From JBPCQA01 sp050998615 (GTDB lineage Bacteria > Actinomycetota > Actinomycetes > Propionibacteriales > Nocardioidaceae): DNA of 40,222 bases. Position 1 is the first letter of the stretch. Each line of letters opens with the position of its first letter. The stretch covers positions 1-40,222 of the forward strand of contig JBPCQA010000012.1 of NCBI GenBank assembly GCA_050998615.1, given 5' to 3'. This document shows positions 24,723-33,312 of the stretch, in pieces. A model generated the notes under the pieces. It was given only the letters and a program-made list of their open reading frames with translations, had not been told where the DNA came from and ran no database searches. The translations under genes and the position numbers were made by a program.

Positions 24723-27037
24723 CGTGACTGCACCGGCCCGTCGAGGTAGCAGGTGAGCCGAAACTCGCTCACGTAGCGTCCGCGGTTGTCGTGTAGCCAC
24801 AACGATGACCGGACCGGAAGCATCTCCGAGACCGGGACCGGTGCGGTGGCCAGCGCCAACTGCCGGATCAGCCAGTCCACCAGAATCGGGTTGGCCAGGT
24901 CGACGTACACCGGCTTGGGCTCCCCCGGCGCTCGGACGTACAACGTCTCCGGAGCGCGGTGCTCGATACGCCACCGTCGAAGCCACCGCCAGGCCTCCAG
25001 GTGGTAGCCCGACTTCTTTCGCCATTGCGGTTGTGGCGCCAGCCACCACGTCTCCCGGTGCAACACCACACCGGCACAGCAAATCCGCGGCACATGATCG
25101 GTGCCGGACGGCCACACCAACAGCTGCCCTTGCATGCGGTTGGTATGAGGAAGTGCTAGGACGTCCAGTGGGCTTTCCCGGTTCGCCGGTGACCAGACCG
25201 GGGTGCGAGTCAGCACAATGGGGCCAATCGGTCCGGCGCGCAGCTCGAGACGTTCACCACTTGAGTGCACCCGCAGGTCGCCGGCACGCAACGTGAGGTT
25301 CTCGCCTTGGGGAGCCCCTGCGGAGAACTCTACCTGCGCCAGCCGATGGCCGATCAGCACCTTGGTCTTGTCGGTGTGCTCCAGCACCGGCTCGGCGACG
25401 ATCGCATCGGGCAGGATTCGCGCATACTGCGCCGCGCTCGCCTCCGCCGCGTTTTCCGGATCGGGGTGCTCGACCACGGGTGATCCGCGGATCGTCAAGT
25501 CCTGCATCGCATGCAGCTCACCCAACACGACATCGACCCCACCGGCCGTTGCCCCCGCCTGCTCGGTCACCATCAGGTCAAGGTTCGCGACGGTCGGCTC
25601 TCCCGCTGTCGCATCGGCCCGGGCCGACAGATCCGTTTGCGGTACGTGGACCCGGCGGCGGGTCGGGTCGTCGCCGGCCAGCCAGCCGGCCAGTGCGAGC
25701 CGCTGCGCATCGACCTCCTTCTCGACCGCGGCCAGGTCAGACGTCAGCGTGGGATCGGTATCGGCGGCATGCAGAAACAAGGGGACCGGGACTCCGTGGC
25801 TCCCGGGAAAGCACTCGCGCAGCCAGCGGGCGAGAATGCGTGACCGACAGCGCCGGCGGGTGTATTCGGGCCCCAGGAGCACCCTGATCGCCGGCACGAT
25901 CAGCCGATCAAGTGTCGCCACCAACTCGTCGCCCAGGTCGCAGCGGGTCCAGTTGCGAACCGCCTCTTCGGCGATCACCGCTCTGTCTGCGTAGTGGCCG
26001 CCCCCGCGGGTGGCGCGACGCGCCGTGACCTGCTCGAATGTGGAGCCCAGCTTGCGTCGGGCGCCGATCCTGACCGCCGCTTCGGGGGACTCACACAGCG
26101 CGCGGGCCCCCTCCAGGTCACTGAGTCTGGGCCGCCAGCGTGTCGACACCGGCTCCGGGAGGGTCTCGAGCTGTCGTGCCAGCGCGGCCATCGGGTCGGC
26201 CAAGCCTGACGGCACGGCCAGGCCTGTCGACAACAGTCCCCGCCGGTGCAGGCGGGCGGCGACACCGAGGCCGTCGGGATCAATAGCCGACGATCCGTCG
26301 ATCTGGTCGAGCACTCGGACCTCGTCCGGGTCCAACCTGAGCGGCCCATGGATGAGCGGTGGCGACACGGCGAAATCCGCTACCCACGCCTGCCCGCCCG
26401 CGGCGTACCCGCACGGCAGAGATCGGTACGGCGCCTGCGCCGGCGCGGTCAGCTCGCCGGTGATGACGTCGGCGAGCTCGGCTACCGCCCAGTGCGACCA
26501 CAACACCCGCCGCCGGGTGATCGCGAAAGTCGCCGGAAGATCCGTGGCCAACCAGCCAGGCGCCCCGCCCAGCCGCCCCCACCAGGTGGGGCCGAAGAAG
26601 CTGGCGGTGTCACATTTCCCCGCGAACCGCTGTAGATAGAGCATCAGCCGAAGCATCCGTTTGCGGTCGACGCTGCGAAGCCGCTGCCCCGGCTCGGGAC
26701 ACCGGATTCCCGCCGCCGCGCTCGGGCTGGACAGCCAGATGGCCTCGGCTACTCGCTCTTCCGATGCCAGGTCGCGCAACCGATCGACGACCGTCGTCAG
26801 CTCACCGTCCCAGGCCTTCCGGGTTGCCGCCTCCGCGGCTTCCGGCTCGTCCAGCAGCGTGCACGTGCGAGTTGCGCGTGCGCCGTCGAGCAGATCGATG
26901 GGGAAGCCGGCCGAACGCACCAGCACGAATGGGCTGGCGGTCCACCCCGATCCGCCGACCAGCGCAACAGCCGACCCTGGACCAGCCGGCGCATGCCCTG
27001 CTACGACGGCGCTGACGTCGCCGCCCGGTTGTGACAT
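24719..27037 (-). CDS. LanB-like (lantibiotic dehydratase N-domain) protein
   Basis: 772 residues, about the size of split LanB glutamylation proteins and PEARLs, and clearly shorter than full LanB (about 1000), so the separate elimination domain (SpaB_C) seems absent. Landmarks: FVLVRSAGFPIDLLDGAR, GKCDTASFFGPTWWGRLGG, WLRRWRIEHRAPETLYVRAP and KPVYVDLANPILVDWLIRQ, then SLWLHDNRGRYVSEFRL. The family moves glutamate or other amino acids from charged tRNA to peptides: dehydration via glutamylation, or C-terminal extension in PEARLs. ATG 27037 directly follows the ligase stop (TGAATG), with GGGAGG ahead. No precursor peptide was found nearby. Confidence 0.88.
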   Translation of the reverse strand: MSQPGGDVSAVVAGHAPAGPGSAVALVGGSGWTASPFVLVRSAGFPIDLLDGARATRTCTLLDEPEAAEAATRKAWDGELTTVVDRLRDLASEERVAEAIWLSSPSAAAGIRCPEPGQRLRSVDRKRMLRLMLYLQRFAGKCDTASFFGPTWWGRLGGAPGWLATDLPATFAITRRRVLWSHWAVAELADVITGELTAPAQAPYRSLPCGYAAGGQAWVADFAVSPPLIHGPLRLDPDEVRVLDQIDGSSAIDPDGLGVAARLHRRGLLSTGLAVPSGLADPMAALARQLETLPEPVSTRWRPRLSDLEGARALCESPEAAVRIGARRKLGSTFEQVTARRATRGGGHYADRAVIAEEAVRNWTRCDLGDELVATLDRLIVPAIRVLLGPEYTRRRCRSRILARWLRECFPGSHGVPVPLFLHAADTDPTLTSDLAAVEKEVDAQRLALAGWLAGDDPTRRRVHVPQTDLSARADATAGEPTVANLDLMVTEQAGATAGGVDVVLGELHAMQDLTIRGSPVVEHPDPENAAEASAAQYARILPDAIVAEPVLEHTDKTKVLIGHRLAQVEFSAGAPQGENLTLRAGDLRVHSSGERLELRAGPIGPIVLTRTPVWSPANRESPLDVLALPHTNRMQGQLLVWPSGTDHVPRICCAGVVLHRETWWLAPQPQWRKKSGYHLEAWRWLRRWRIEHRAPETLYVRAPGEPKPVYVDLANPILVDWLIRQLALATAPVPVSEMLPVRSSLWLHDNRGRYVSEFRLTCYLDGPVQSR

Positions 27038-28552
27038 TCAGCCTCCCGCGCCCGTACGGCGACGCAGCTGCCGACGCAGCACCTTGCCGGCGGCGTTGCG
27101 CGGCAGCGACTCCACGATCTCGATCCGCTGCGGGATCTCCGGCCCGGCGAGGTGGTCCCGGCAATGGGTGGCCAACTCCTCCGCGCCAACCCTTCGACCC
27201 GGCCGGAGCTCCACCACCGCAACCACCCGGCGTTTGCCAGCGAACGGCAGTTTGCGGACGAAGACGGCGCTGTCAGCGACCGCCGGGTGCCGGCAGAGCA
27301 CGGTCTCTTGCTGAAGTCCCTCTGCGGTGGTCGCGTCGCCAGTGCGGGACTCCTCACGTGGCGCCAGCGTGAGGTACCCGTCGGGATCGAGCCGGGCCCG
27401 GTCGCCGGTGTGGTATGAGCCGCCGCGAAACGCGCGCTTGTTCGCCTGCCGGTCACGCCAGTAACCCTGGGTGAGCGCGCGGGTGCGCACCACCACCTCG
27501 CCTTCCGTCCCCGTCGACACCGTAGCGGCGTGACCATCCTGAATCTCCGGTTGCACGCCCGGGAGCGGCCGCCCGCTGGACCTGAGCCTGTCAAGATTCA
27601 GCCGGCGCCCGTTCCAATAGTCGCGCGGAAGCAGGGTCGCCAGGCCGCCTGCCTCGGTGATGCCGTACCCATGAATGAGAATCGGGCCGAACAGATCCAC
27701 CAACGCCTCGGTATGGACCGGGTTCAGGTGGTAGCCGCCCTGAAGCAGGTAGCGCAGCGAGCTAAGCCGATAGTGGCCGTCTTCCGCGGCATGAAGCAGC
27801 GGAGGGTTGATCCGTGCGCCGTCCGCATGCTCCGCGGCGATTGCCGCGAGCGCACGTTCCGGGAAACCCACCGCGTCCGCCACCAAGACCTGCGTGCCGC
27901 CGGTGAGCATGCACTGCACCGTCATGCCGACCCCGCTCGACACAAGCAGGCTGCCCGACTGCACGTAGACGCCCAGTGGAAACGCAAACGCAGTGAGCTC
28001 AGCCACCGCGGTCACCACCTGAGCCTCCTGCCTCACCGTCACCAACTTCGGGTGGTCCGTCGAGCCAGTTGTCGCCAGCAACGCAAACAGGCCGTCGCGG
28101 GTAGGCATCCGGCCCGACGGCCACGGCTGCGCGCGAGCCACCATCTCGTCGTACCCGGTGCGTTGTCCCGCGCCCCACCAGGTCACCGGGACCCGGTCAA
28201 GTGCACCACCGACACGCAGCACGTCCTGGCATTCCTCGCCGGCCAGCAGCAAACGCGGACCCGCGGAAGCCAACAAGGCAGCCAACTCCCCGGCCGACAG
28301 CGTCGCCTTCAACGGCACCACCACCGCCCCGGACACCGCGGCCGCGACGTAGGCCTCGATGATCCGATGGCAGTTGTCGCCGACCACGGCGAAACGCTGC
28401 CCGGCGCCGCAACCAGCCTCCGTTAGCGCCGTCGCCAGTCGCATGCCGCGATCGATGAGCTGCCGATAGGTCAACCGCATCGGCCCGCATACCACGGCGA
28501 CGGAATCACCGTGCCACTGAGCCGCGTGCCGCACCACATCGGCTAGCAGCAT
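27038..28552 (-). CDS. AMP-dependent acyl/aryl-CoA-type ligase (ANL family)
   Basis: 504 residues. The P-loop is TTGSTDHPKLVTV (A3), the aryl/acyl pocket region includes HGYGITEAGG (A5), the ATP-binding Asp is in YHTGDRARLDPDGYLTL (A7), and the catalytic Lys near the end is in RNAAGKVLRRQL (A10). The A8 hinge after LAPR, which normally reads like DMI..GG.N..P.EVE, is replaced by EESRTGDATTAEGLQQETV, so domain turning may be unusual. It would activate a carboxylic acid as AMP ester. It is the first gene of the six-gene operon, with GGGAGG seven bases before ATG 28552. A convincing promoter was not found. Confidence 0.88.
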   Translation of the reverse strand: MLLADVVRHAAQWHGDSVAVVCGPMRLTYRQLIDRGMRLATALTEAGCGAGQRFAVVGDNCHRIIEAYVAAAVSGAVVVPLKATLSAGELAALLASAGPRLLLAGEECQDVLRVGGALDRVPVTWWGAGQRTGYDEMVARAQPWPSGRMPTRDGLFALLATTGSTDHPKLVTVRQEAQVVTAVAELTAFAFPLGVYVQSGSLLVSSGVGMTVQCMLTGGTQVLVADAVGFPERALAAIAAEHADGARINPPLLHAAEDGHYRLSSLRYLLQGGYHLNPVHTEALVDLFGPILIHGYGITEAGGLATLLPRDYWNGRRLNLDRLRSSGRPLPGVQPEIQDGHAATVSTGTEGEVVVRTRALTQGYWRDRQANKRAFRGGSYHTGDRARLDPDGYLTLAPREESRTGDATTAEGLQQETVLCRHPAVADSAVFVRKLPFAGKRRVVAVVELRPGRRVGAEELATHCRDHLAGPEIPQRIEIVESLPRNAAGKVLRRQLRRRTGAGG

Positions 28553-28636
28553 TACCGGGCCTCCCGGTCATCTATGCACCAACGCCAGGCGGTGAGCCCA
28601 GCTGGCTTACCTGCGTTCCTGACCCTACGACGACGC

Positions 28637-28975
28637 GTGCCTCCCCTTGATAACGAATGGGAGTCCACCTCGCAACATGTCTATACCGCGCCAGGCATCG
28701 CTCGCGACGCGCAACCCTCACCAGGCGGCGGCGACAACTCCCCCAGAAACGACCCACCGGAGAAGCTGCGCGACAGCCCGTCCCCGCGATCGGGCCGCTA
28801 CCTCGACCACCTCGGCTTCACTCTTATCGCCCTATTCGACGGCTTTGCCATCATCGCCGTCCTCACCGCCGGTGGACCAGGCTGGCTCGCCGCCGCCGTC
28901 GGGGTGGCCGGCGTGGCAGCGGGACACGTCACGATCCGCAGACTCAAGGCCAGACTCGCCCTGGCCCCCGAGTGA
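28637..28975 (+). CDS. Small membrane protein, divergent from the ligase gene
   Basis: About 112 residues from GTG 28637; an in-frame ATG lies at 28574. The first ~50 residues are Pro/Asp/Ser rich, then come two hydrophobic segments (LGFTLIALFDGFAIIAVL and AAAVGVAGVAAGHVTI) and a basic tail RRLKARLALAPE. No family recognised. Its start region faces the ligase gene 84 bases away, so the two may share a regulatory spacer. Other open frames here are shadows. Confidence 0.55.
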   Translation: MPPLDNEWESTSQHVYTAPGIARDAQPSPGGGDNSPRNDPPEKLRDSPSPRSGRYLDHLGFTLIALFDGFAIIAVLTAGGPGWLAAAVGVAGVAAGHVTIRRLKARLALAPE

Positions 28976-29027
28976 GAACGGGCGCCCGTCATGACGACGC
29001 CACCGAGGTCGAGACCCAGCCGGCGCG

Positions 29028-29047
29028 TTTCCCATACATGACACTAG
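29028..29047 (+). repeat. 20-base direct repeat, copy 2
   Basis: TTTCCCATACATGACACTAG, matching the copy at 9740-9759 in the same orientation with one mismatch. It lies between the small membrane gene and the SRPBCC remnant. Confidence 0.8.
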
Positions 29048-29097
29048 ATTCCTACGAGACTGGCTTCGGGTGCCGACGCGAAGGACGATGATCGCCT

Positions 29098-29517
29098 ATG
29101 AGACCGGTGAGCAGGTTCGGGTCCGTAGCCGCTACTGCCGCTGAAAAGCGTGAAGCTCGCGCAGGAGATGAGCTAGTGGCGCCAGCTGATGTGGTCATGG
29201 ACCGCGCCTTCACCGTGGCGGGCAGCCCAGACACCGTCTGGCCGTGGTTGGTTCAACTTGGCAAACAGCGAGCGGGTTGGTATCTGCCCGGCGGCGTTGA
29301 ACGGCTGCTGCCGCCGGATCGGCGTGCAGCGCGAACGATCGAGCGCCGCTGGCAGAAGCTCGCCGTCGGCGGCCAGCAGACCCGGGTCTTGTTTCGGCCT
29401 CGCCTAGGTCCGGTGCGTCGCGTCTGGCTGACCAACACCGCCGGCGAAATGATCGACCTGCTCACCATTGCCGGCATGGCCGCCGGTCTCCGCGAGCGAG
29501 TCGCTCCTCATCGCTAG
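29098..29517 (+). pseudogene. SRPBCC-family (START-like) protein with an internal deletion
   Basis: 139 residues are open and end normally, but the family usually has about 180-190. The N-terminal part (MDRAFTVAGSPDTVWPWL, LGKQRAGWYLPGGVERLLP, RWQKLAVG) and the C-terminal part (TRVLFRPRLGPVRRVW, IDLLTIAGMAAGLRERV) are both typical. Between KLAVG and GQQTRV about 45 residues of the beta-sheet are missing, in frame, so the ligand pocket cannot form properly. Start ATG 29098; GTG 29107 is also possible. It may still be translated. Confidence 0.7.
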
Positions 29518-29652
29518 CCACCCGCGATGCCAGCCCTATAGCGCGGGCCGGCCGCCGCGGATGGGCTACCGCCGACGGGCGCGGCGTTCGGCCTTGTCAA
29601 CATGCCGTGGCACACTCGCCTTCCTACATGACCGAACCCGGGCAGAGGGGCG

Positions 29653-29802
29653 ATGAGGGGCGGCGAGGCCTCGGTGACCGCGCAGCGGGTCGCGGCGCAC
29701 CGGGTGAGCTTTAACCGGTTCCCTGCCCCATACGGCGATCCGGCAACCGATGAGCGGTTCGCCCTCGGCGTGTCGCCGGCGAGTCGACGACCCGCCAGCT
29801 GA
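29653..29802 (+). pseudogene. N-terminal fragment of a SAM-dependent methyltransferase
   Basis: A 49-codon frame from ATG 29653 reads VTAQRVAAHRVSFNRF, then PAPYGDPATDERFALGV, which recalls the start of actinobacterial methyltransferases of the TIGR00027/leucine carboxyl methyltransferase type. The SAM-binding motif that should follow is absent. After about codon 40 the sequence no longer fits and a stop comes at 29800-29802. A relic, not a working gene. Confidence 0.5.
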
Positions 29803-29831
29803 GCGGATTCAAGGCTCGGGGCCGCCCGGGG

Positions 29832-31013
29832 TCATACGGCCTTGTGGGCCTTTGGTGAGGCTGTGTGGCGTGCCAAGGCGAAGGTTGACGTGCCGCAGAC
29901 CAGGTGCAGGCTGATGAGTGCGGCGAGGCTGGTCGGGCCGACCGCTTCGGATAGCGGGCCGGCCAGGGAGACGAGAGTGGCACCGAGGCACAAGCCGGTC
30001 CATGGCAGCAGTTGCCCCTTTCGTCGGCCCGCCTGCAGCACCCTTACGGCGGCGCAGCCGCCGAGGCCGCTGAGCACGGCGACGAAGGACACGCTTAGCC
30101 AGCCGACGGGATGTCTGTCACCGTTGGGTGTGGCGACGATCAGATCGACGCCGAGTAGCCGGACCCAGCACACCCAGGTCAGGATGGTGAGGACCCAGAC
30201 CCCGGCCACCGTTGCGGTGACGCGCAGCAGTGGCCCGTCAAGGTGCCGGGCAGCGCGGGCCCGGTGGTGTAGGAGGACCAGCAGCGCGACGCCGGTGCCG
30301 ATGAGGATCCCGAGGCCGTGTCCGTCCTGGTCGGCGGACATGAGGACACCCGCGGCGCCGACGAGCAGCAGGCACGCTCGGGTCAACTGGGTGTGGCTAA
30401 GCGCACGCCGGACGGTGAAGAAGGCGACGATCGTCGCATTTCCGGCGAGGATGGACCACCCCACCCCGCCTAGTTCCAGTCCGGGGGGGTAGGCGGCGAA
30501 GAAGACGCAGTAGACTTGGGCCGGCCAGTCAGCCCGAGACCAGTGGTTGTGCTGATCTCGGGCTGACTGGACGTGACTGTCGGCGGCGAGCAGCACAGTG
30601 AGCGCGCCGATGAGTGCGGCGACAGCGTTGGAGGATCCGCCGCCGGTGTCCAGGGGGCGCCAAGCGCTGATCACGGCGATGCTGCCTACCCCGCCGAGCA
30701 AGTACGTGAGTGTCCACACCGACCTGCTGGTGCGGCGCTCAAGGGCAGCACCGACGACCGCGATTCCGAGCAGGTTGAACACCAGCTGGCCCCAGCCGTC
30801 GGGTTGGACGAGCACGGGTGTCACAACCCGCCACCACTGACCAGCGCGCAACTGTGTCAAGTCTCGTGTCAGCAATCGCATCAAACCGGGGCTGGCCAAC
30901 GCGACAAGGCTCACGGCCAGTGTGCTTGTCGACACGACGCTGGTCAGCCAGCATGTTGAGCGGGGTACCCCGCGACGCTGTGCGGGTGAAGCGACGGGAT
31001 TTGTTGTGCTCAC
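29832..31013 (-). CDS. Rhomboid-like membrane protein fused to DUF6069
   Basis: 393 residues. The N-terminal ~250 form a six-or-so-segment membrane domain with rhomboid features: QWWRVVTPVLVQPDGWGQLVFN, the catalytic serine region GGGSSNAVAAL (Ser127) and the histidine in DGHGLGILIG (His232). The C-terminal ~130 residues (four segments; WVRLLGVDLIVATPNG, SLAGPLSEAVGPTSLA) look like DUF6069, usually a stand-alone protein. It is probably an intramembrane serine protease or an inactive relative. It is the last gene of the TetR operon, overlapping the gene upstream by ATGA. Confidence 0.78.
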   Translation of the reverse strand: MSTTNPVASPAQRRGVPRSTCWLTSVVSTSTLAVSLVALASPGLMRLLTRDLTQLRAGQWWRVVTPVLVQPDGWGQLVFNLLGIAVVGAALERRTSRSVWTLTYLLGGVGSIAVISAWRPLDTGGGSSNAVAALIGALTVLLAADSHVQSARDQHNHWSRADWPAQVYCVFFAAYPPGLELGGVGWSILAGNATIVAFFTVRRALSHTQLTRACLLLVGAAGVLMSADQDGHGLGILIGTGVALLVLLHHRARAARHLDGPLLRVTATVAGVWVLTILTWVCWVRLLGVDLIVATPNGDRHPVGWLSVSFVAVLSGLGGCAAVRVLQAGRRKGQLLPWTGLCLGATLVSLAGPLSEAVGPTSLAALISLHLVCGTSTFALARHTASPKAHKAV

Positions 31014-31435
31014 TGTCGGCGCCCGCTGTCGACGGTCACCAGCGGCCGATACAGCGCCGAGTCCCGGTTATAGATCCCGGCCGCGGCGTAGTAGAGGGTG
31101 GTGACCACGATCGCACCCCGGGCCAACAGGAATTGCGTGCTGCCGGCCAGCAGCGACACCCCGACACTGCACACCATGATGGTCGCCACATAGAGGGCCA
31201 TGCCATCGAGACGGTGATGGCGCACCAGCGGCACCGCTGCGATCACCGCGGAGACCACGGCCCCGACCAGCAACGCCGAGAACACCCCGACGCTGGCGGC
31301 GCGCAGCCCGTAATACACGCCCACCGGCAACCCGAACTCGACCACCACACGCGCCACAGCCAGCGTCGGACGAGCCAGCCGCTGGCCCGAGCCATACCCA
31401 CGCTGCTCCGCGGCCGGGTCGTCTAGCCGGGTCAC
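31010..31435 (-). CDS. VC0807-like small membrane protein, short
   Basis: 141 residues with about four hydrophobic segments: VVVEFGLPVGVYYGLRAA, SALLVGAVVSAVIAAVPL, VATIMVCSVGVSLLAG and FLLARGAIVVTTLYYAAAG. It resembles the VC0807/DUF3159-type family but is shorter; homologues near 200 residues carry a further C-terminal part, so it may be truncated or a short variant. It sits between TetR and the rhomboid fusion with ATGA overlaps on both sides. Function unknown. Confidence 0.68.
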   Translation of the reverse strand: MTRLDDPAAEQRGYGSGQRLARPTLAVARVVVEFGLPVGVYYGLRAASVGVFSALLVGAVVSAVIAAVPLVRHHRLDGMALYVATIMVCSVGVSLLAGSTQFLLARGAIVVTTLYYAAAGIYNRDSALYRPLVTVDSGRRQ

Positions 31436-32043
31436 GTCGGACTCCGCCGCGTGCCCAGCTCGAACAGCGTCACCAACTCGCGACCGTAGCCCGCGCAGTC
31501 CAGATTTGGCACGGACTCCAGCAGGAACGGCAGCCCCTCCACCGCGCGCTGCACAGTCGTGGCCACCACCCGCGGGTCGAAATCGCGGAACTCCCCGTCG
31601 GCTTGACCTTGCCGCAGGATCGCCTCGACATGCCCAACAACGGCTCGGTCCGTAGCGGCGTCATAGTGCAGGCCGCCGCCAAGAAAGATCTCCAGCAACG
31701 CCTTCATCCGCGCTCGGTGGGCCACCGTGAACTCCACCATGCCCTCGATATGGGCCCGCAGCATCCCCGCGGCGTTCGATTCGGCGCCCACCCGCAGCGC
31801 CATGTACGCCGCGATCGAGGCGACGACGTCCTCGGCGACCGCCGCGATCAGCTCGTCTTTGCCAGTGAAATGGTAGGAGATCAACCGGGTGCTCGACAGG
31901 CCTGCGCGTTCAGCGATCCGGGCGAACGACGCCTGCCCGAAGCCAGCTTCGGCGATCACGTCGATGGTCGCCGCCACGATCTGCGCCCGTCGCGCAGTCG
32001 CGGTGACCGACAGGGACGAACGATCCCGCGTAGTTACCGGCAT
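31432..32043 (-). CDS. TetR/AcrR-family repressor
   Basis: 203 residues. The N-terminal HTH is standard: RRAQIVAATIDVIAEAGFG, then FARIAERAGLSSTRLISYHF and GKDELIAAVAEDV. The C-terminal ligand domain is helical. It is the first gene of a three-gene operon with the VC0807-like and rhomboid-DUF6069 genes and probably represses it. Its ATG at 32043 lies only a few bases from a TATTAT hexamer, so the message is likely leaderless, and a palindrome overlaps this promoter. Confidence 0.92.
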   Translation of the reverse strand: MPVTTRDRSSLSVTATARRAQIVAATIDVIAEAGFGQASFARIAERAGLSSTRLISYHFTGKDELIAAVAEDVVASIAAYMALRVGAESNAAGMLRAHIEGMVEFTVAHRARMKALLEIFLGGGLHYDAATDRAVVGHVEAILRQGQADGEFRDFDPRVVATTVQRAVEGLPFLLESVPNLDCAGYGRELVTLFELGTRRSPT

Positions 32044-32053
32044 GAGTAAATAA

Positions 32054-32068
32054 TACCTCGCCTAGGTA
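32054..32068. promoter_or_regulatory. Palindromic TetR operator overlapping the tetR promoter
   Basis: TACCT-CGCCT-AGGTA is a perfect 5-bp inverted repeat with a 5-base spacer. On the minus strand it is followed by TATTAT, a likely -10 element, 6 bases before ATG 32043. This is where an autorepressor would bind. No good -35 was seen. Confidence 0.6.
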
Positions 32069-32194
32069 AGAAAGCCCAGCTCGAGCCGGACCGGCCGCTT
32101 GAGAGTCCGATGTGGCGGGGATGAACCAAGTGACGGGCCAGCGCGTGCAGGTGTCTTCCTCTCCTGCCTGGCGTGGCCTGACTCGTAGCGACTG

Positions 32195-32347
32195 CTGCCG
32201 CGGTTCAAGCTGCAGCGCGTCGACCCGGCCGCGGACTTCGATGCGGCCGCGCGCATCTACCGCCGGTGTCGAAGGACCGGGGTTACACCTCGCGGACTCG
32301 TCGACTGCATGATCGCCGCCGTGGATAGATCGTCTGGCCACGGCTGA
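32195..32347 (+). pseudogene. C-terminal fragment of a VapC/PIN-domain toxin
   Basis: The frame reads LPRFKLQRVDPAADFDAAAR, then IYRRCRRTGVTPRGLVDCMIAAV, matching the last third of a VapC toxin including the third acidic residue (the Asp of VDCMIAAV). The N-terminal PIN part is missing (TAG at 32186-32188 in frame upstream), and the last ~20 residues have been replaced by DRSSGHG and a stop. No antitoxin is recognisable beside it. Confidence 0.65.
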
Positions 32348-32519
32348 TGTCCAGTGCTCGACGGCGTCGGTCAGGGTCGCGACGGGCACCGTACCCCTCT
32401 GACCCACGGTCACCCTTCCCCGTCCCTTCCCCTAGCCCAGATGGACGCCGGAACGCGTGGCACGAGGACCGCTGGTCCTGCTGGCTCCGCTCAACACGGC
32501 GAGTTGCCTCGTAGCTGTG

Positions 32520-33055
32520 CTACCAGCCGCGGTGCCACTTCGGAGGTCGGCGTACGGCGTGCCGAAAGGCGTGTTTTACGGCAGAAAAGGCCGGCTTGGG
32601 GCGCATGTGCCGGTCAAAGGGAAGGGGTCGGCGCCTGGCACCGTCGGCACGCGGATAGTCCTCCTGCAGGCAGGCGTAGCGGTCGGACAACCCGAATGTC
32701 ATCACCGACGCCACCGCCGGCTCCTCCAGAGCGACGTCGAGGTAGCGCCGGTAGACGTCGGCGACCATCAGATCACGCTGGTCAAAGCGCGTCGGAAGGC
32801 CATCGTCTAGGACATCCAGCTCGATCATCAGGAGGACAACAGTGCGCGATACGTCGGGTCGGAGATCTGCCAGGTGGCCGTGGACGAGCCATAGACGATC
32901 CCCCGCTGCATCGCCATACGCCGCAGGGGCACGCCCGCGCCTACTGCCGCAGCCGGGTTGCTCACCAGCTCCGCCGCAGGCCTCACACCGAACAGCCCTC
33001 CGACGGCGGCGGCCCGAAGCAACAACCGTCTCGTCAAGCCCTGCTCAGCACTCAT
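32520..33055 (-). pseudogene. GH10 endo-1,4-beta-xylanase remnant with its core deleted
   Basis: The start at 33055 codes for a twin-arginine-like signal (LTRRLLLRAAAVGGLFG) and the first xylanase strand (IVYGSSTATWQISDPTYRAL), then stops at 32828. The C-terminal quarter resumes in the next frame at 32828: IELDVLDDGLPTRFDQRD, VASVMTFGLSDRYACLQED and PLPFDRHMRPKPAFSAVK. The nucleophile Glu (in IELDV) survives, but about 200 residues with the acid/base Glu are gone. It would have been a secreted plant-cell-wall hydrolase. Two short frames, not a working enzyme. Confidence 0.8.
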
Positions 33056-33312
33056 CCACCCGCTCCTCGGCTCGGCGGCCCAACCGCCGACCGACCTGCC
33101 GGATGATCACCTTATGGTTCAACGACCGAACACACCACCTCGTCTCACACTAGGCAGCGTCTGTGAGCGAAAGGTGATCGGATTCGGCACCTCCGGCTCG
33201 TCGTAGAGGCGCGGTTGTTCATACGAACGAAAGGCTGTCCGATGTTAAGTCCGAGATTCACACATAGAGAGATCGCAGGCCGGTTAAACGCGAGTGGCGC
33301 GATGAACTGCCG

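Noticed and set aside
24719..28552. Classical class I lanthipeptide cluster
   Set aside because: No LanC cyclase, no precursor peptide and no LanP/LanT were found, so the label would over-claim.
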